Shown here piece by piece: positions 1-5,910 of a stretch of 5,910 nucleotides of DNA. The DNA comes from an uncultured Peptococcaceae bacterium. Lineage in GTDB: Bacteria > Bacillota > Peptococcia > Peptococcales > Peptococcaceae. Numbering within the stretch: position 1 is the first letter of the stretch; every line of letters begins with the position of its first letter. Under the pieces are notes generated by a model that was given only the letters and a program-made list of their open reading frames with translations, searched no databases and had not been told where the DNA came from. The translations under genes and the position numbers were made by a program. The stretch lies in NCBI GenBank assembly GCA_902462325.1, contig CABQBF010000154.1, positions 1-5,910 on the forward strand, given 5' to 3'.

Positions 1-1380
1 AAACTGGTCATAATACATCCGCTCGGCAATGGTATCAAAGGAGGACAGCACCGCTACCATGGCAAAGGGAAATGCAATAGCCAGCGCAATGACGACACTG
101 CGCATTTTGTTTTGATAAACGGTTTGCAGCGCCATTTTCTGCTGCGGCCCCAAATGACCGCTCAGCCAGCCTCCGAGATGCAGTTGCTTTTTGCTGGGCG
201 GCTCCGCTGGCCGCATAGCCTCTGCCGGCAGAATTTTCAAAATTTCCCGCACGCCCAGATAAGTGGCAATCATGCTGGTAGCTGTGCCGATGAACAAGCC
301 AATCAACCGCGTAGAAATATAATTATGATAGCCTGCGCCAGGCAGTGAAAAATAATCCAGATACATTTCATACATAAAGATACCAAAAGGAATCGCCAAT
401 ACACTGCCCAGCAAAGCGCCCAGCACGCCGGTCAGAAAGCTCTGCTTTAAATAAGCGCTAATTAACTCACCATCAGAAAACCCAAAGGCTTTCATGGTAC
501 CGATGCGTCCTCGCTCCTGAAAAATCATCTTGCGCAGCACAATATAAAGCATAAACACAGAAATCAGCATAAAGATAGCCGGCAGCACCGTCCCGATGGT
601 TTTGAGTTGGCTATATTCGGACTGCAGCATATTATAGCTGGGCTGGTTTTCTCTGTCCGTCAACGATTGCAGTCCATAAGGCTCCAAGGCGGCCTCCAAC
701 TGCGCTTCTACATCGGAAAAAGTATATCCGGGCTGCAGCAAAAAGCCCAGTTCCGTCACCAAATTTTCTTTGTGCAGCAAGCGTTCCAATGTCTGCTGCG
801 ACATCGCTGCCATATCATACACACTTCCATCAGGCAACATGCCGTCCGTTGGCAACGTATAAATATATTCGGGCTCTCTGGCTTGCCCGCCAAAGAGAAA
901 GGTTTCCTGTCCGTCGCCAGTCAGCAGCGTAAGACTTTGCTGCGGCGTAAACTGGTACACCTCGCACATTTTCTCGCCAATGAACAGCATCTCGTCATCG
1001 ACAGTTCCGCTCTCCTGTAGCAGCGTAATCCGATTGAGCGTCGTTTCCGGTTGATAGCCCAGCACATGCAATGATATGATTTTTTCCTGGCCTGGCAGCA
1101 GCAGCCGCAAATCGCCGCTTAACCGTCCATCGGCTGCTGCGATGCCTGCAATCTGCTCCAACTGCTGCAAATCCTGCACGGGCATCTGGCTGACCGTGGC
1201 AAATACTTGGGCAAATTGATTTTCTTCGTAGTACCGCTGCAGTTGGTCATCCAGATTATATAGCACATCAATCATGGCAATATAGACAAAAATGCCCAGC
1301 GCAATGATGCAGATGCTGCCAAAATAAGAAGCTTTGTTGCGCCAGAAGGTACGAAAAATATTTTTCAGATAATACTTCAT
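1..1380 (-). CDS. ABC transporter permease, FtsX/MacB-like, C-terminus cut off by window edge
   Basis: This is the membrane subunit of an ABC exporter of the FtsX/MacB type, expected in the cytoplasmic membrane. The frame is open for 460 codons from the ATG at 1380 to the window edge with no stop. A first membrane helix lies at about residues 17-40, followed by a large extracytoplasmic domain at about 41-260. A first FtsX domain follows, with helices at about 260-283, 313-340 and 356-377, a cytoplasmic segment of the 'ERGRIGTMKAFGFSDGE' type at 289-305 and a 'LPAEAMRP' motif at 384-391. A second half then begins, with a new helix at about 427-447. Permeases with two such halves are usually near 750-850 residues, so roughly 300 or more are missing here. 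The start overlaps the ATPase stop by one base (TAATG) and has a GGAGGAGG ribosome site, so the two genes are translationally coupled. The substrate cannot be told from sequence. Confidence 0.9.
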   Translation of the reverse strand, partial: MKYYLKNIFRTFWRNKASYFGSICIIALGIFVYIAMIDVLYNLDDQLQRYYEENQFAQVFATVSQMPVQDLQQLEQIAGIAAADGRLSGDLRLLLPGQEKIISLHVLGYQPETTLNRITLLQESGTVDDEMLFIGEKMCEVYQFTPQQSLTLLTGDGQETFLFGGQAREPEYIYTLPTDGMLPDGSVYDMAAMSQQTLERLLHKENLVTELGFLLQPGYTFSDVEAQLEAALEPYGLQSLTDRENQPSYNMLQSEYSQLKTIGTVLPAIFMLISVFMLYIVLRKMIFQERGRIGTMKAFGFSDGELISAYLKQSFLTGVLGALLGSVLAIPFGIFMYEMYLDYFSLPGAGYHNYISTRLIGLFIGTATSMIATYLGVREILKILPAEAMRPAEPPSKKQLHLGGWLSGHLGPQQKMALQTVYQNKMRSVVIALAIAFPFAMVAVLSSFDTIAERMYYDQF

Positions 1381-2105
1381 TACCAGCCAACCTCCTCCGG
1401 CGCTAACGGCTGCGGATTTTCGGCAATGCTGCTGATTTTTCCATCGCGAAAATAAAAAACCCGATCGGCGATTTGAGCAATGGCCGTATTATGGGTAATA
1501 ATCACCACAGTCTTGCCATATTGGCGGTTAAATTGCCGCAAAAGTGTCAGCACCTGCACGCCAGTTTGGGTATCCAACGCGCCGGTGGGCTCGTCGCACA
1601 GCAAAAAATCAGGATTTTTGCAGATGGCCCGGGCGATTGCCACTCGCTGCTGCTGTCCGCCCGATAATTTGCCGGGATAATGCAAGGCTCTATCCTCCAA
1701 GCCCACCAACCGCAGCATTTCCAGCGGGTCTAAAGGCACAGCGGCCATCTCGGAAACAATGGCCACATTCTCCAAGGCATTCAAATTGGGAATGAGATTA
1801 TAAAACTGAAAAATAAATCCTACATGATCACGACAGTATTTGGTCAGTTGCTTGCGATTGGCCTCATGTAAAGCTGTCTGCTGTTAAAACACCTGACCGG
1901 AAGTCGCCGTCTCCAAGCCGCCAATAATATTCAGAATAGTACTCTTGCCCGAACCACTGGGGCCTAAAATAACAATCACTTCCCCTTGATAAATTTCAAA
2001 GGACACATCCCGTAGTGCTTGTACCTCCGTTTCCCCTAACAAAAATGTTTTAGAGAGATGCTGCATACACATCAAAACCGTTCTCCCCGTCTTTTCTTCC
2101 TCCAT
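1380..2105 (-). pseudogene. ABC transporter ATP-binding protein, MacB/LolD-like, interrupted by one in-frame stop
   Basis: This encodes the nucleotide-binding subunit partnering the downstream FtsX-like permease. Read from the ATG at 2105 the frame has 241 codons before its final TAA, the normal length for this family. Visible parts are Walker A GPSGSGKST (48-56), the Q-loop around FQFYNL (99-104), the signature LSGGQQQR (147-154), Walker B FLLCDEPTGALD (167-178) and the switch histidine in ITHN (203-206). Codon 74 is TAA (1884-1886), just after the Walker A helix in the 'SGQVF' strand. The reading frame is identical on both sides and the spacing between SG and GF matches intact relatives. 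This fits a single base substitution, perhaps from a Tyr codon, rather than an indel. The truncated product would keep Walker A but lose the signature and Walker B. A GTG at 2114 is an alternative start, but AGAGAG lies at a better distance from the ATG at 2105. Sequencing error is not excluded. Confidence 0.85.
1391..1398 (-). promoter_or_regulatory. Ribosome binding site of the FtsX-like permease
   Basis: GGAGGAGG on the minus strand lies 10 bases before the permease ATG, inside the last codons of the ATPase (the Pro-Glu-Glu-Val stretch). It fixes the permease start at 1380. It could still allow permease translation even though the upstream ATPase frame is interrupted. Confidence 0.75.
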
Positions 2106-2161
2106 ACCTATCACTCTCTTTTATTTATCATCCTATATACCTATTAGCATTGTTTAAATTC

Positions 2162-2190
2162 ATCGTAACACGAAGCAAAATCATCGTCAA
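2162..2190 (-). promoter_or_regulatory. Sigma-A-type promoter of the ABC exporter unit
   Basis: On the minus strand, TTGACG (2185-2190) and TACGAT (2162-2167) are separated by exactly 17 bases. That is 5 of 6 matches at -35 and 4 of 6 at -10. Transcription would begin near 2155, giving a leader of about 50 bases before the ATPase start at 2105. The preceding DUF1848 gene ends in a terminator, so the exporter genes need their own promoter here. Confidence 0.65.
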
Positions 2191-2212
2191 ATTATTTTAT
2201 AATTTGGATGAT
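2180..2212. promoter_or_regulatory. Operator-like inverted repeat over the exporter -35 box
   Basis: CAAATTAT (2188-2195) and ATAATTTG (2199-2206) form a perfect 8-base inverted repeat around TTT. It is flanked by a further ATCATC (2180-2185) and GATGAT (2207-2212) pair, offset by two extra bases on the left. The left arms overlap the -35 box at 2185-2190, where a dimeric repressor of MarR or a similar family would block polymerase. The AT-rich context makes some symmetry likely by chance, and no regulator gene is present in the window, so the role is inferred. Confidence 0.4.
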
Positions 2213-2254
2213 AACTATTTTTCTAACATTATTAAAATTAGGGAAATACAACTT

Positions 2255-2293
2255 AAAGGGAAAGTTGGAGTGGTAGACTGTCTACCACTCCAA
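2255..2293 (-). terminator. Terminator of the DUF1848 gene, overlapping its stop codon
   Basis: TTGGAGTGGTAGAC (2265-2278) and GTCTACCACTCCAA (2280-2293) are a perfect 14-base inverted repeat around one base; as RNA this folds to about 13 pairs with a 3-base loop. On the minus strand it is followed by a broken T-rich run (CTTTCCCTTT). It separates DUF1848 from the exporter unit. The plus-strand side has no T run, so it is probably one-directional. The gene's last three codons and TAG lie in the stem. Confidence 0.75.
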
Positions 2294-3223
2294 AGCCAAC
2301 TGCTGCACCGGCTTCACGAAGCGCTCTTGTCGGGCGTCGATAATCTCATCTTCCGGTTGCAGTTGGCCCAGCAGTAAAGGTGATTGGGGATTATGCCGCT
2401 GATAATTGCGCAGCGCTAAGGCATGGTCTTTTGTGGCATAGCAATAGCGGCAGCCGTTGGGACAAGTATCATAAGCGCCAATGTCGTGATTGGGCAAACA
2501 ACCGCAGCCGTTGCGGGAAGGCTTGGGCCGCAACGGTTTCAGTTCTCGTCCAAGAGCCTTTTCCATAATTGGCACCGTAATACAGCCCGATTGCCGGACG
2601 CCATAGGCGGTATAATCATTGCCGTCGCCACAGTTCTGCAGGCTTATGCCGTATTGGCGGGCAATTTGTCCCATACCGGTCAAAAGCATTTTTTTATCTA
2701 CAGCAGATACGGCCCGCAATTGGGGAAAGGTAACAGCTAACTTTTGATATAACTGTACAAAGCTGAAAACACAAAAATTGGTGTAGGGTGCCAGCGCCGC
2801 CGTCATTTCGGCAAAACAGCGCAAATGATGCTCTACAGAGTAAGTTTCTGTGACTAAAATTGGGTCATAACGCCAACACAGATTGTCCTTCCCCACCAAA
2901 CGGGAAAGCTGCTGAAAGGTTTCCATGACCTGATGATATTCTGGTACCCGAGACTCTATGTCCTGCCCATAGCTGGTAATGGTCACATAAAAAAACACCG
3001 CAAAGCCCCGCGCTTTCAGTTCCTGTAAATGGGGCAGCATAGGCGCCGGATTTTTGGTACAAAAAATGATACAGTCCACTACATCAGGCGTCAACCGATA
3101 GCGATACACCTTGTTGGGAAATAACGGATTGCGGGACAGCACGTAGCCTTCCCGGATGCGATGCATCAGCCAATCCGAATAATAGGCGGCAATATCGGTC
3201 CGTCCGCTCACATTGAGAAACAT
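2282..3223 (-). CDS. DUF1848 family protein with C-terminal CX3CX2C cysteine cluster
   Basis: This 313-residue soluble protein of unknown function matches the DUF1848 family over its whole usual length of about 300 residues. Recognisable family blocks are the N-terminal 'LNVSGRTDI' (3-11), 'CTKNP' (55-59), 'WRYDPI' (117-122) and a cysteine-rich C-terminal block. That block contains CGC (240-242), the 'HDIGAYDTC' stretch ending at C254, and CPNGCRYC at 254-261. The spacing C254-x3-C258-x2-C261 is the spacing of radical SAM cluster ligands, but it sits near the C-terminus instead of the N-terminus. There is no signal peptide or membrane segment, so it should be cytosolic. The ATG at 3223 is preceded by AGGTG at a 5-base distance and yields the family's normal N-terminus. 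The gene forms its own unit, with a promoter at 3271-3299 and a terminator overlapping its end. An iron-sulfur, possibly radical, enzyme is an inference; the substrate is unknown. Confidence 0.88.
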   Translation of the reverse strand: MFLNVSGRTDIAAYYSDWLMHRIREGYVLSRNPLFPNKVYRYRLTPDVVDCIIFCTKNPAPMLPHLQELKARGFAVFFYVTITSYGQDIESRVPEYHQVMETFQQLSRLVGKDNLCWRYDPILVTETYSVEHHLRCFAEMTAALAPYTNFCVFSFVQLYQKLAVTFPQLRAVSAVDKKMLLTGMGQIARQYGISLQNCGDGNDYTAYGVRQSGCITVPIMEKALGRELKPLRPKPSRNGCGCLPNHDIGAYDTCPNGCRYCYATKDHALALRNYQRHNPQSPLLLGQLQPEDEIIDARQERFVKPVQQLALEW

Positions 3224-3270
3224 CCTAACACCTACTTTTTTCTAAAGTATTTCAAAACATTTGTTCCTTT

Positions 3271-3299
3271 ATTATATAAAAATTCTGTTATCTCTGCAA
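3271..3299 (-). promoter_or_regulatory. Promoter of the DUF1848 gene
   Basis: On the minus strand a perfect -10 box TATAAT (3271-3276) lies 17 bases from TTGCAG (3294-3299), a weak -35 with 3 of 6 matches. Transcription would start near 3264, about 40 bases before the ATG at 3223. It diverges from the fsr promoter, with about 65 bases between the two -35 boxes. Confidence 0.6.
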
Positions 3300-3365
3300 G
3301 ACTCGGTCAAAAATCTTTTCTTTAATATATCTCTCCGAGCAGTTCCATTTTACAGCGCAAGGCAA

Positions 3366-3394
3366 TTGAAAAAATTGTTCAAATATGATAAAAT
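3366..3394 (+). promoter_or_regulatory. Promoter of the Fsr-like MFS gene
   Basis: TTGAAA (3366-3371) and TAAAAT (3389-3394) are separated by 17 bases and each matches the sigma-A consensus at 5 of 6 positions. Transcription would start near 3401, leaving a leader of about 33 bases that contains the TGAGGA ribosome site at 3421-3426. An overlapping TATGAT at 3384-3389 is too close to the -35 box to be preferred. Confidence 0.65.
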
Positions 3395-3433
3395 GAATGG
3401 CATGATTATTCTGTCAGATTTGAGGAATGCACG

Positions 3434-4603
3434 ATGCAATTAAAAAAAGAAGCTTACAGCTACATTATGATGTTGGGCCATTTATGCGCCGATTTATGCG
3501 TTTTCTCCCTTTCGGCCATGCTACCCTTCTTGGTCACACAAAAAGGCATGTCCTATACTGCAGCTGCCGGACTGATGTTTGCCATGAGCCTATTTAGCGC
3601 TATCACCCAGCCGATACTAGGCGCCATGGCCGACCACAAAAACCGTCCTTGGCTGATGGCGTTAGGCGTTTTTCTGGCCGGACTGGGTATTTCCAGCCTA
3701 GGCTTTTTGAATAATTACTATGCTATGCTTGTGGCGGTTTCCATCAGCAGCGTCGGCTCTGCCATTTATCATCCCGACGCAGGACGGTTGGCCAACTTTG
3801 TGTCCGGAAAATCCAAGGGTAAGGGCGTCAGCAACTTTTCCTTCGGTGGTAATTTGGCTGGCTTTGTCGGACCTGTACTCGTTGTATTTGCCATCAGCCG
3901 GTTTGGTATGGCAGGCACAGCCATCCTGCTGTTGCCCACCGTTCCAGTTGCACTATGGCTTTTACTGCTGAACAATCGTTTTTTGCAGTTCGCCGAGGAG
4001 GGGCAGCAACAAGTTGCAGCGGCGCTTAGCAAAGGGCAAAAAGATGACTGGAACGGCTTTCTGCGTTTATCAGGAATGACAGTATTACGCTCTGCCATTA
4101 TGGCAACCATGAATTCCTTTATTCCACTGTTCTGGCTGTCAGTATTATTGCAGTCGGAGGAAATATCCGGACTAAGCACTACCATTATCGCCATTTCCGG
4201 CGCGCTTGCCACTTTGTTTGGCGGGCGCGTTGCCGACCGACTGGGCTTCCGCAAAGTCATTCGCATTGGCCTGCTGGCGCTGGTACCCTGCATGCTGCTC
4301 ATTGCCTATAGCCGTTCCCTGCTATTATCTGCTATCTTGTTGGTGCCCGCCGCCGTTGCACTGAATTTAGCCTACAGTCCATCTGTAGTGTTGGGACAAA
4401 AACTGCTGCCCAATCACATCGGTTTAGCCAGCGGTATCACCATGGGGTTAGCTTCCTCCTTCGGCGGTGTAGTATCGCCCTTGCTGGGGATTGTTGGTGA
4501 TAAGTACGGCGTTGACACTGTAATGTGGATTTTGGCGGCAATCTGTATGGCGGCAGCCTTATCCACCACCATTTTACCAGAAGACCCCAACACTGAAGTA
4601 TAA
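3434..4603 (+). CDS. fsr: MFS transporter, fosmidomycin resistance (Fsr) family
   Basis: This 389-residue membrane protein has the twelve-helix pattern of a major facilitator drug exporter and looks complete. Family features include H16 and D20 in the first helix and 'ITQPILGAMADHKNRPW' (57-73) ending the second helix and its loop. 'GSAIYHPDAGRLA' (108-120) and 'FSFGGNLAGFVGP' (135-147) are the most telling matches to Fsr. A hydrophilic central loop lies at about 181-210, and the loop motif is repeated as 'GGRVADRLGFRK' (263-274). The protein would export small molecules by proton antiport; fosmidomycin is the substrate known for the E. coli member, and the natural substrate here is unknown. 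The ATG at 3434 is preceded by TGAGGA with a 7-base gap. The gene has its own promoter and a hairpin terminator, diverges from DUF1848 and converges with nupQ. The family is secure, the drug specificity is not. Confidence 0.88.
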   Translation: MQLKKEAYSYIMMLGHLCADLCVFSLSAMLPFLVTQKGMSYTAAAGLMFAMSLFSAITQPILGAMADHKNRPWLMALGVFLAGLGISSLGFLNNYYAMLVAVSISSVGSAIYHPDAGRLANFVSGKSKGKGVSNFSFGGNLAGFVGPVLVVFAISRFGMAGTAILLLPTVPVALWLLLLNNRFLQFAEEGQQQVAAALSKGQKDDWNGFLRLSGMTVLRSAIMATMNSFIPLFWLSVLLQSEEISGLSTTIIAISGALATLFGGRVADRLGFRKVIRIGLLALVPCMLLIAYSRSLLLSAILLVPAAVALNLAYSPSVVLGQKLLPNHIGLASGITMGLASSFGGVVSPLLGIVGDKYGVDTVMWILAAICMAAALSTTILPEDPNTEV

Positions 4604-4639
4604 AAAGACATCGCAGGCCACAGACCTGCGATGTTTTAT
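4602..4639. terminator. Bidirectional terminator between fsr and nupQ
   Basis: ACATCGCAGG (4608-4617) and CCTGCGATGT (4625-4634) pair perfectly over 10 bases around a 7-base loop. The hairpin is followed by TTTTAT on the plus strand and CTTTTTATAC on the minus strand. It fills the 41-base gap between two convergent genes and can end both transcripts. Confidence 0.88.
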
Positions 4640-4644
4640 ACCTA

Positions 4645-5577
4645 TTACCGTTCTTCCCGAAAATAAGGGGTACCCAAGCTTTTCGGTCCAGCGCTTTTGC
4701 GCTCGTCCATAGAAAGCGCCACCAGCACCACAATAGTCACCACATAGGGCGCCATGTCCAGCAAGTGCTGTGAAATATGAATGCCGGCGCTTTGCAGCCG
4801 AAAACCCAAAATACTCAAGCCGCCGAATAAATAGGCAGAAAGAAATACTTTATACGGATTCCATGTGGAGAAGATGACCAACGCCACCGCAATCCAGCCC
4901 ATACCAGCCGTAATGCTGGTCTGCCAAGACTGCACATACACCAGCGATAGATAAGCGCCGCCCAAACCACATAAAGCACCACCCCATAAAAGGTGCAGAT
5001 ACTTATACAACGTAACCGGTACGCTGGCCGCATCGGCAGCCGCCGGATTTTCCCCAATCGCTCGCAAATTTAAACCAATCTGCGTTTTATACAGATACAA
5101 GCCGGACAAAATCACCAGTCCATAGCCCACATAGATAAAAATATCCTTCTGGAAAAAGACCGGTCCCAGCACTGGAATTTTGCTCAGCAGCGGAATCGAA
5201 ATGCTGCTGAAAAAGGTTTTTACCGCAGCCGGTGTGGACTGCCCCACCATAGACTGGCCCACAAAATTAGCAAAGCCAGTGCCAAAAATGGTCAACGTCA
5301 GCCCTGTTACAACCTGATTGGCCCGCAGCGTCACCGTCAGCAACGCATAAATCAGCGCGCCTGCAGCGCCTGCAATGGCAGCCATAGCCATAGCTAGCAG
5401 AGCATTGGAAGTGTGCAATGCCACCGAGAAGCCGATTACAGCGCCCATAATCATCATGCCTTCCACACCCAAATTGGTATGTCCGGCCCGCTCACTAAAA
5501 ATTCCGCCTAACGTGGCAAACAGCAGCGGCGTACCGGCAACAACAGCCGCCGAAAAAAAGGAAATCCACCAATCCAT
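4645..5577 (-). CDS. nupQ: Nucleoside ABC transporter permease, NupQ/YufQ-like
   Basis: This is one of two membrane subunits of a BMP-family ABC importer for (deoxy)nucleosides, of the branched-chain permease superfamily (BPD_transp_2). It has 310 residues, the usual size, and about 8-9 hydrophobic helices. Diagnostic stretches are 'SERAGHTNLGVEGMMIMGA' (28-46), 'RANQVVTGLTLTIFGTG' (85-101), the cytoplasmic coupling loop 'LRAIGENPAAADA' (171-183), 'GGALCGLGGAYLSL' (199-212) and 'GMGWIAVALVIFSTWNPYK' (225-243). The ATG at 5577 directly follows the stop of the upstream permease and has a full Shine-Dalgarno. It is the last gene before a terminator, as expected for the order lipoprotein, ATPase, NupP, NupQ. 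In B. subtilis the homologous NupNOPQ system takes up guanosine; the exact substrate here is inferred only at the level of nucleosides. Confidence 0.88.
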   Translation of the reverse strand: MDWWISFFSAAVVAGTPLLFATLGGIFSERAGHTNLGVEGMMIMGAVIGFSVALHTSNALLAMAMAAIAGAAGALIYALLTVTLRANQVVTGLTLTIFGTGFANFVGQSMVGQSTPAAVKTFFSSISIPLLSKIPVLGPVFFQKDIFIYVGYGLVILSGLYLYKTQIGLNLRAIGENPAAADAASVPVTLYKYLHLLWGGALCGLGGAYLSLVYVQSWQTSITAGMGWIAVALVIFSTWNPYKVFLSAYLFGGLSILGFRLQSAGIHISQHLLDMAPYVVTIVVLVALSMDERKSAGPKSLGTPYFREER

Positions 5578-5910
5578 TTATTGTTCCTCCTTTACATTGT
5601 GCGTTTGTTTTTGCCAGACAAATTTATATTTGGTAAAGAAGTCGCTGCCCAGCACAAAAAACAAAATCAGCGCCTGCAAGACAGAAGCTGCCGCCGCCGG
5701 AATACCGAAAGCCGTCTGAATATAAGAAGCGCCCTGCGTCAATGCTGCGAATAACGTACATACCAGAACAATCACCGGTGCGCTCAAGCCCGACAGCCAG
5801 GTCGTAATAATCGCCGTATACCCGATGCCGTTGGCCAACGTGGAGGACAACTCATTGTTGACAGCAGAGGCCTGAATAATACCAGTTAAACCGCATAGCG
5901 CGCCGCTCAG
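5578..5910 (-). CDS. nupP: Nucleoside ABC transporter permease, NupP/YufP-like, N-terminus outside window
   Basis: These are the last 110 codons of the partner permease of NupQ; the frame is open from the right edge of the window to TAA at 5578-5580. The visible part begins in the 'LSGALCGLTGIIQASAV' segment, corresponding to the 'GGAxxGLxGA' region of these permeases. It continues through 'IGYTAIITTWLSGLSAPVIV', two further hydrophobic helices and a short charged tail rich in Lys, Gln and Glu. A TTG at 5850 could be read as a start, but the same frame and the family similarity continue upstream of it, so the gene is truncated by the window and not short. Full-length relatives are about 350 residues, so roughly two thirds lies outside. 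It is co-transcribed with nupQ, and the two would form the membrane channel of the importer. Confidence 0.85.
   Translation of the reverse strand: MSGALCGLTGIIQASAVNNELSSTLANGIGYTAIITTWLSGLSAPVIVLVCTLFAALTQGASYIQTAFGIPAAAASVLQALILFFVLGSDFFTKYKFVWQKQTHNVKEEQ
5586..5593 (-). promoter_or_regulatory. Ribosome binding site of nupQ
   Basis: AAAGGAGG on the minus strand ends 8 bases before the nupQ ATG. It lies within the last codons (Lys-Glu-Glu-Gln-stop) of nupP, whose TAA abuts the ATG with no gap. This fixes the nupQ start and suggests that translation of the two permeases is coupled, fitting a one-to-one subunit ratio. Confidence 0.85.

Noticed and set aside
607..1020. 137-codon plus-strand frame
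   Set aside because: It lies antisense to the extracytoplasmic domain of the permease, whose frame is recognisable and continuous, and its own product resembles no family.
1380..1784. C-terminal ATPase part as a separate protein starting at 1784
   Set aside because: The start is a TTG in the middle of the conserved 'NLNALENV' stretch. The family frame continues upstream to the TAA at 1884 and beyond, and there would be no Walker A.
1876..1892. Programmed stop readthrough or frameshift at the ATPase TAA
   Set aside because: The frame is the same on both sides, so no shift is needed. The TAA is followed by CAG CAG ACA, which lacks the CAR-YYA readthrough context, and nothing else suggests recoding.
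2150..2377. 75-codon plus-strand frame over the intergenic region
   Set aside because: Its first part is AT-rich promoter and terminator DNA and its second part is antisense to DUF1848; there is no family similarity.
2423..2740. 105-codon plus-strand frame
   Set aside because: It is antisense to the cysteine-rich end of DUF1848, where the family motifs are clear, and no good ribosome site precedes it.
3303..3336. CTCGG and CCGAG pair in the divergent promoter region as an operator
   Set aside because: The arms are only 5 bases long and over 20 bases apart, which is expected by chance.
3769..4302. 177-codon minus-strand frame
   Set aside because: It is antisense to the well-supported fsr gene, and its product is low-complexity Ser/Pro/Lys text typical of a shadow frame.
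5375..5719. 114-codon plus-strand frame
   Set aside because: It spans antisense across the nupQ/nupP junction, both of which have family motifs and a perfect ribosome site on the other strand.
5578..5850. Short 90-residue protein starting at TTG 5850
   Set aside because: The frame is open to the window edge and the sequence upstream of 5850 continues the NupP similarity, so this is an internal codon.

Overview
The window looks like ordinary chromosomal DNA of a Bacillota-type anaerobe. Evidence for this is strong AAAGGAGG-like ribosome binding sites, AT-rich gaps with sigma-A-type promoters, moderate GC in the genes, and families common in Negativicutes and Clostridia: DUF1848, a NupP/NupQ purine-nucleoside permease pair, and a MacB/FtsX-type exporter. 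The exact genus cannot be read from the sequence.

Layout from left to right. (1) Positions 1-2105, minus strand: a two-gene ABC exporter unit. The ATP-binding gene comes first and the FtsX-like permease follows with a one-base stop/start overlap; the permease runs off the left edge. The ATPase frame is interrupted by a single in-frame TAA at 1884-1886, with full-length family sequence on both sides in the same frame, so it is annotated as a pseudogene or an assembly/sequencing error. (2) Positions 2106-2281: AT-rich gap with a good minus-strand promoter for the exporter and a palindrome lying over its -35 box. (3) Positions 2282-3223, minus strand: a DUF1848 protein with a C-terminal CX3CX2C iron-sulfur-type motif; its stop codon lies inside the stem of its own terminator. 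(4) Positions 3224-3433: a divergent promoter region. (5) Positions 3434-4603, plus strand: an Fsr-like (fosmidomycin-resistance type) MFS exporter. (6) Positions 4604-4644: a bidirectional terminator shared by convergent genes. (7) Positions 4645-5910, minus strand: the last two genes of a BMP-family nucleoside ABC importer operon, nupQ complete and nupP only as its C-terminal part.

These are four separate transcription units that alternate strand, and nothing in the sequence ties them into one pathway. Three of them move solutes: nucleoside uptake, a drug-type exporter and an FtsX-type exporter. No RNA gene, CRISPR array, insertion sequence or attachment site was seen. No new multi-gene system is evident. 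The points that deserve a second look are the interrupted ATPase, the operator-like palindrome at its promoter, and the uncharacterised cysteine-rich DUF1848 protein.
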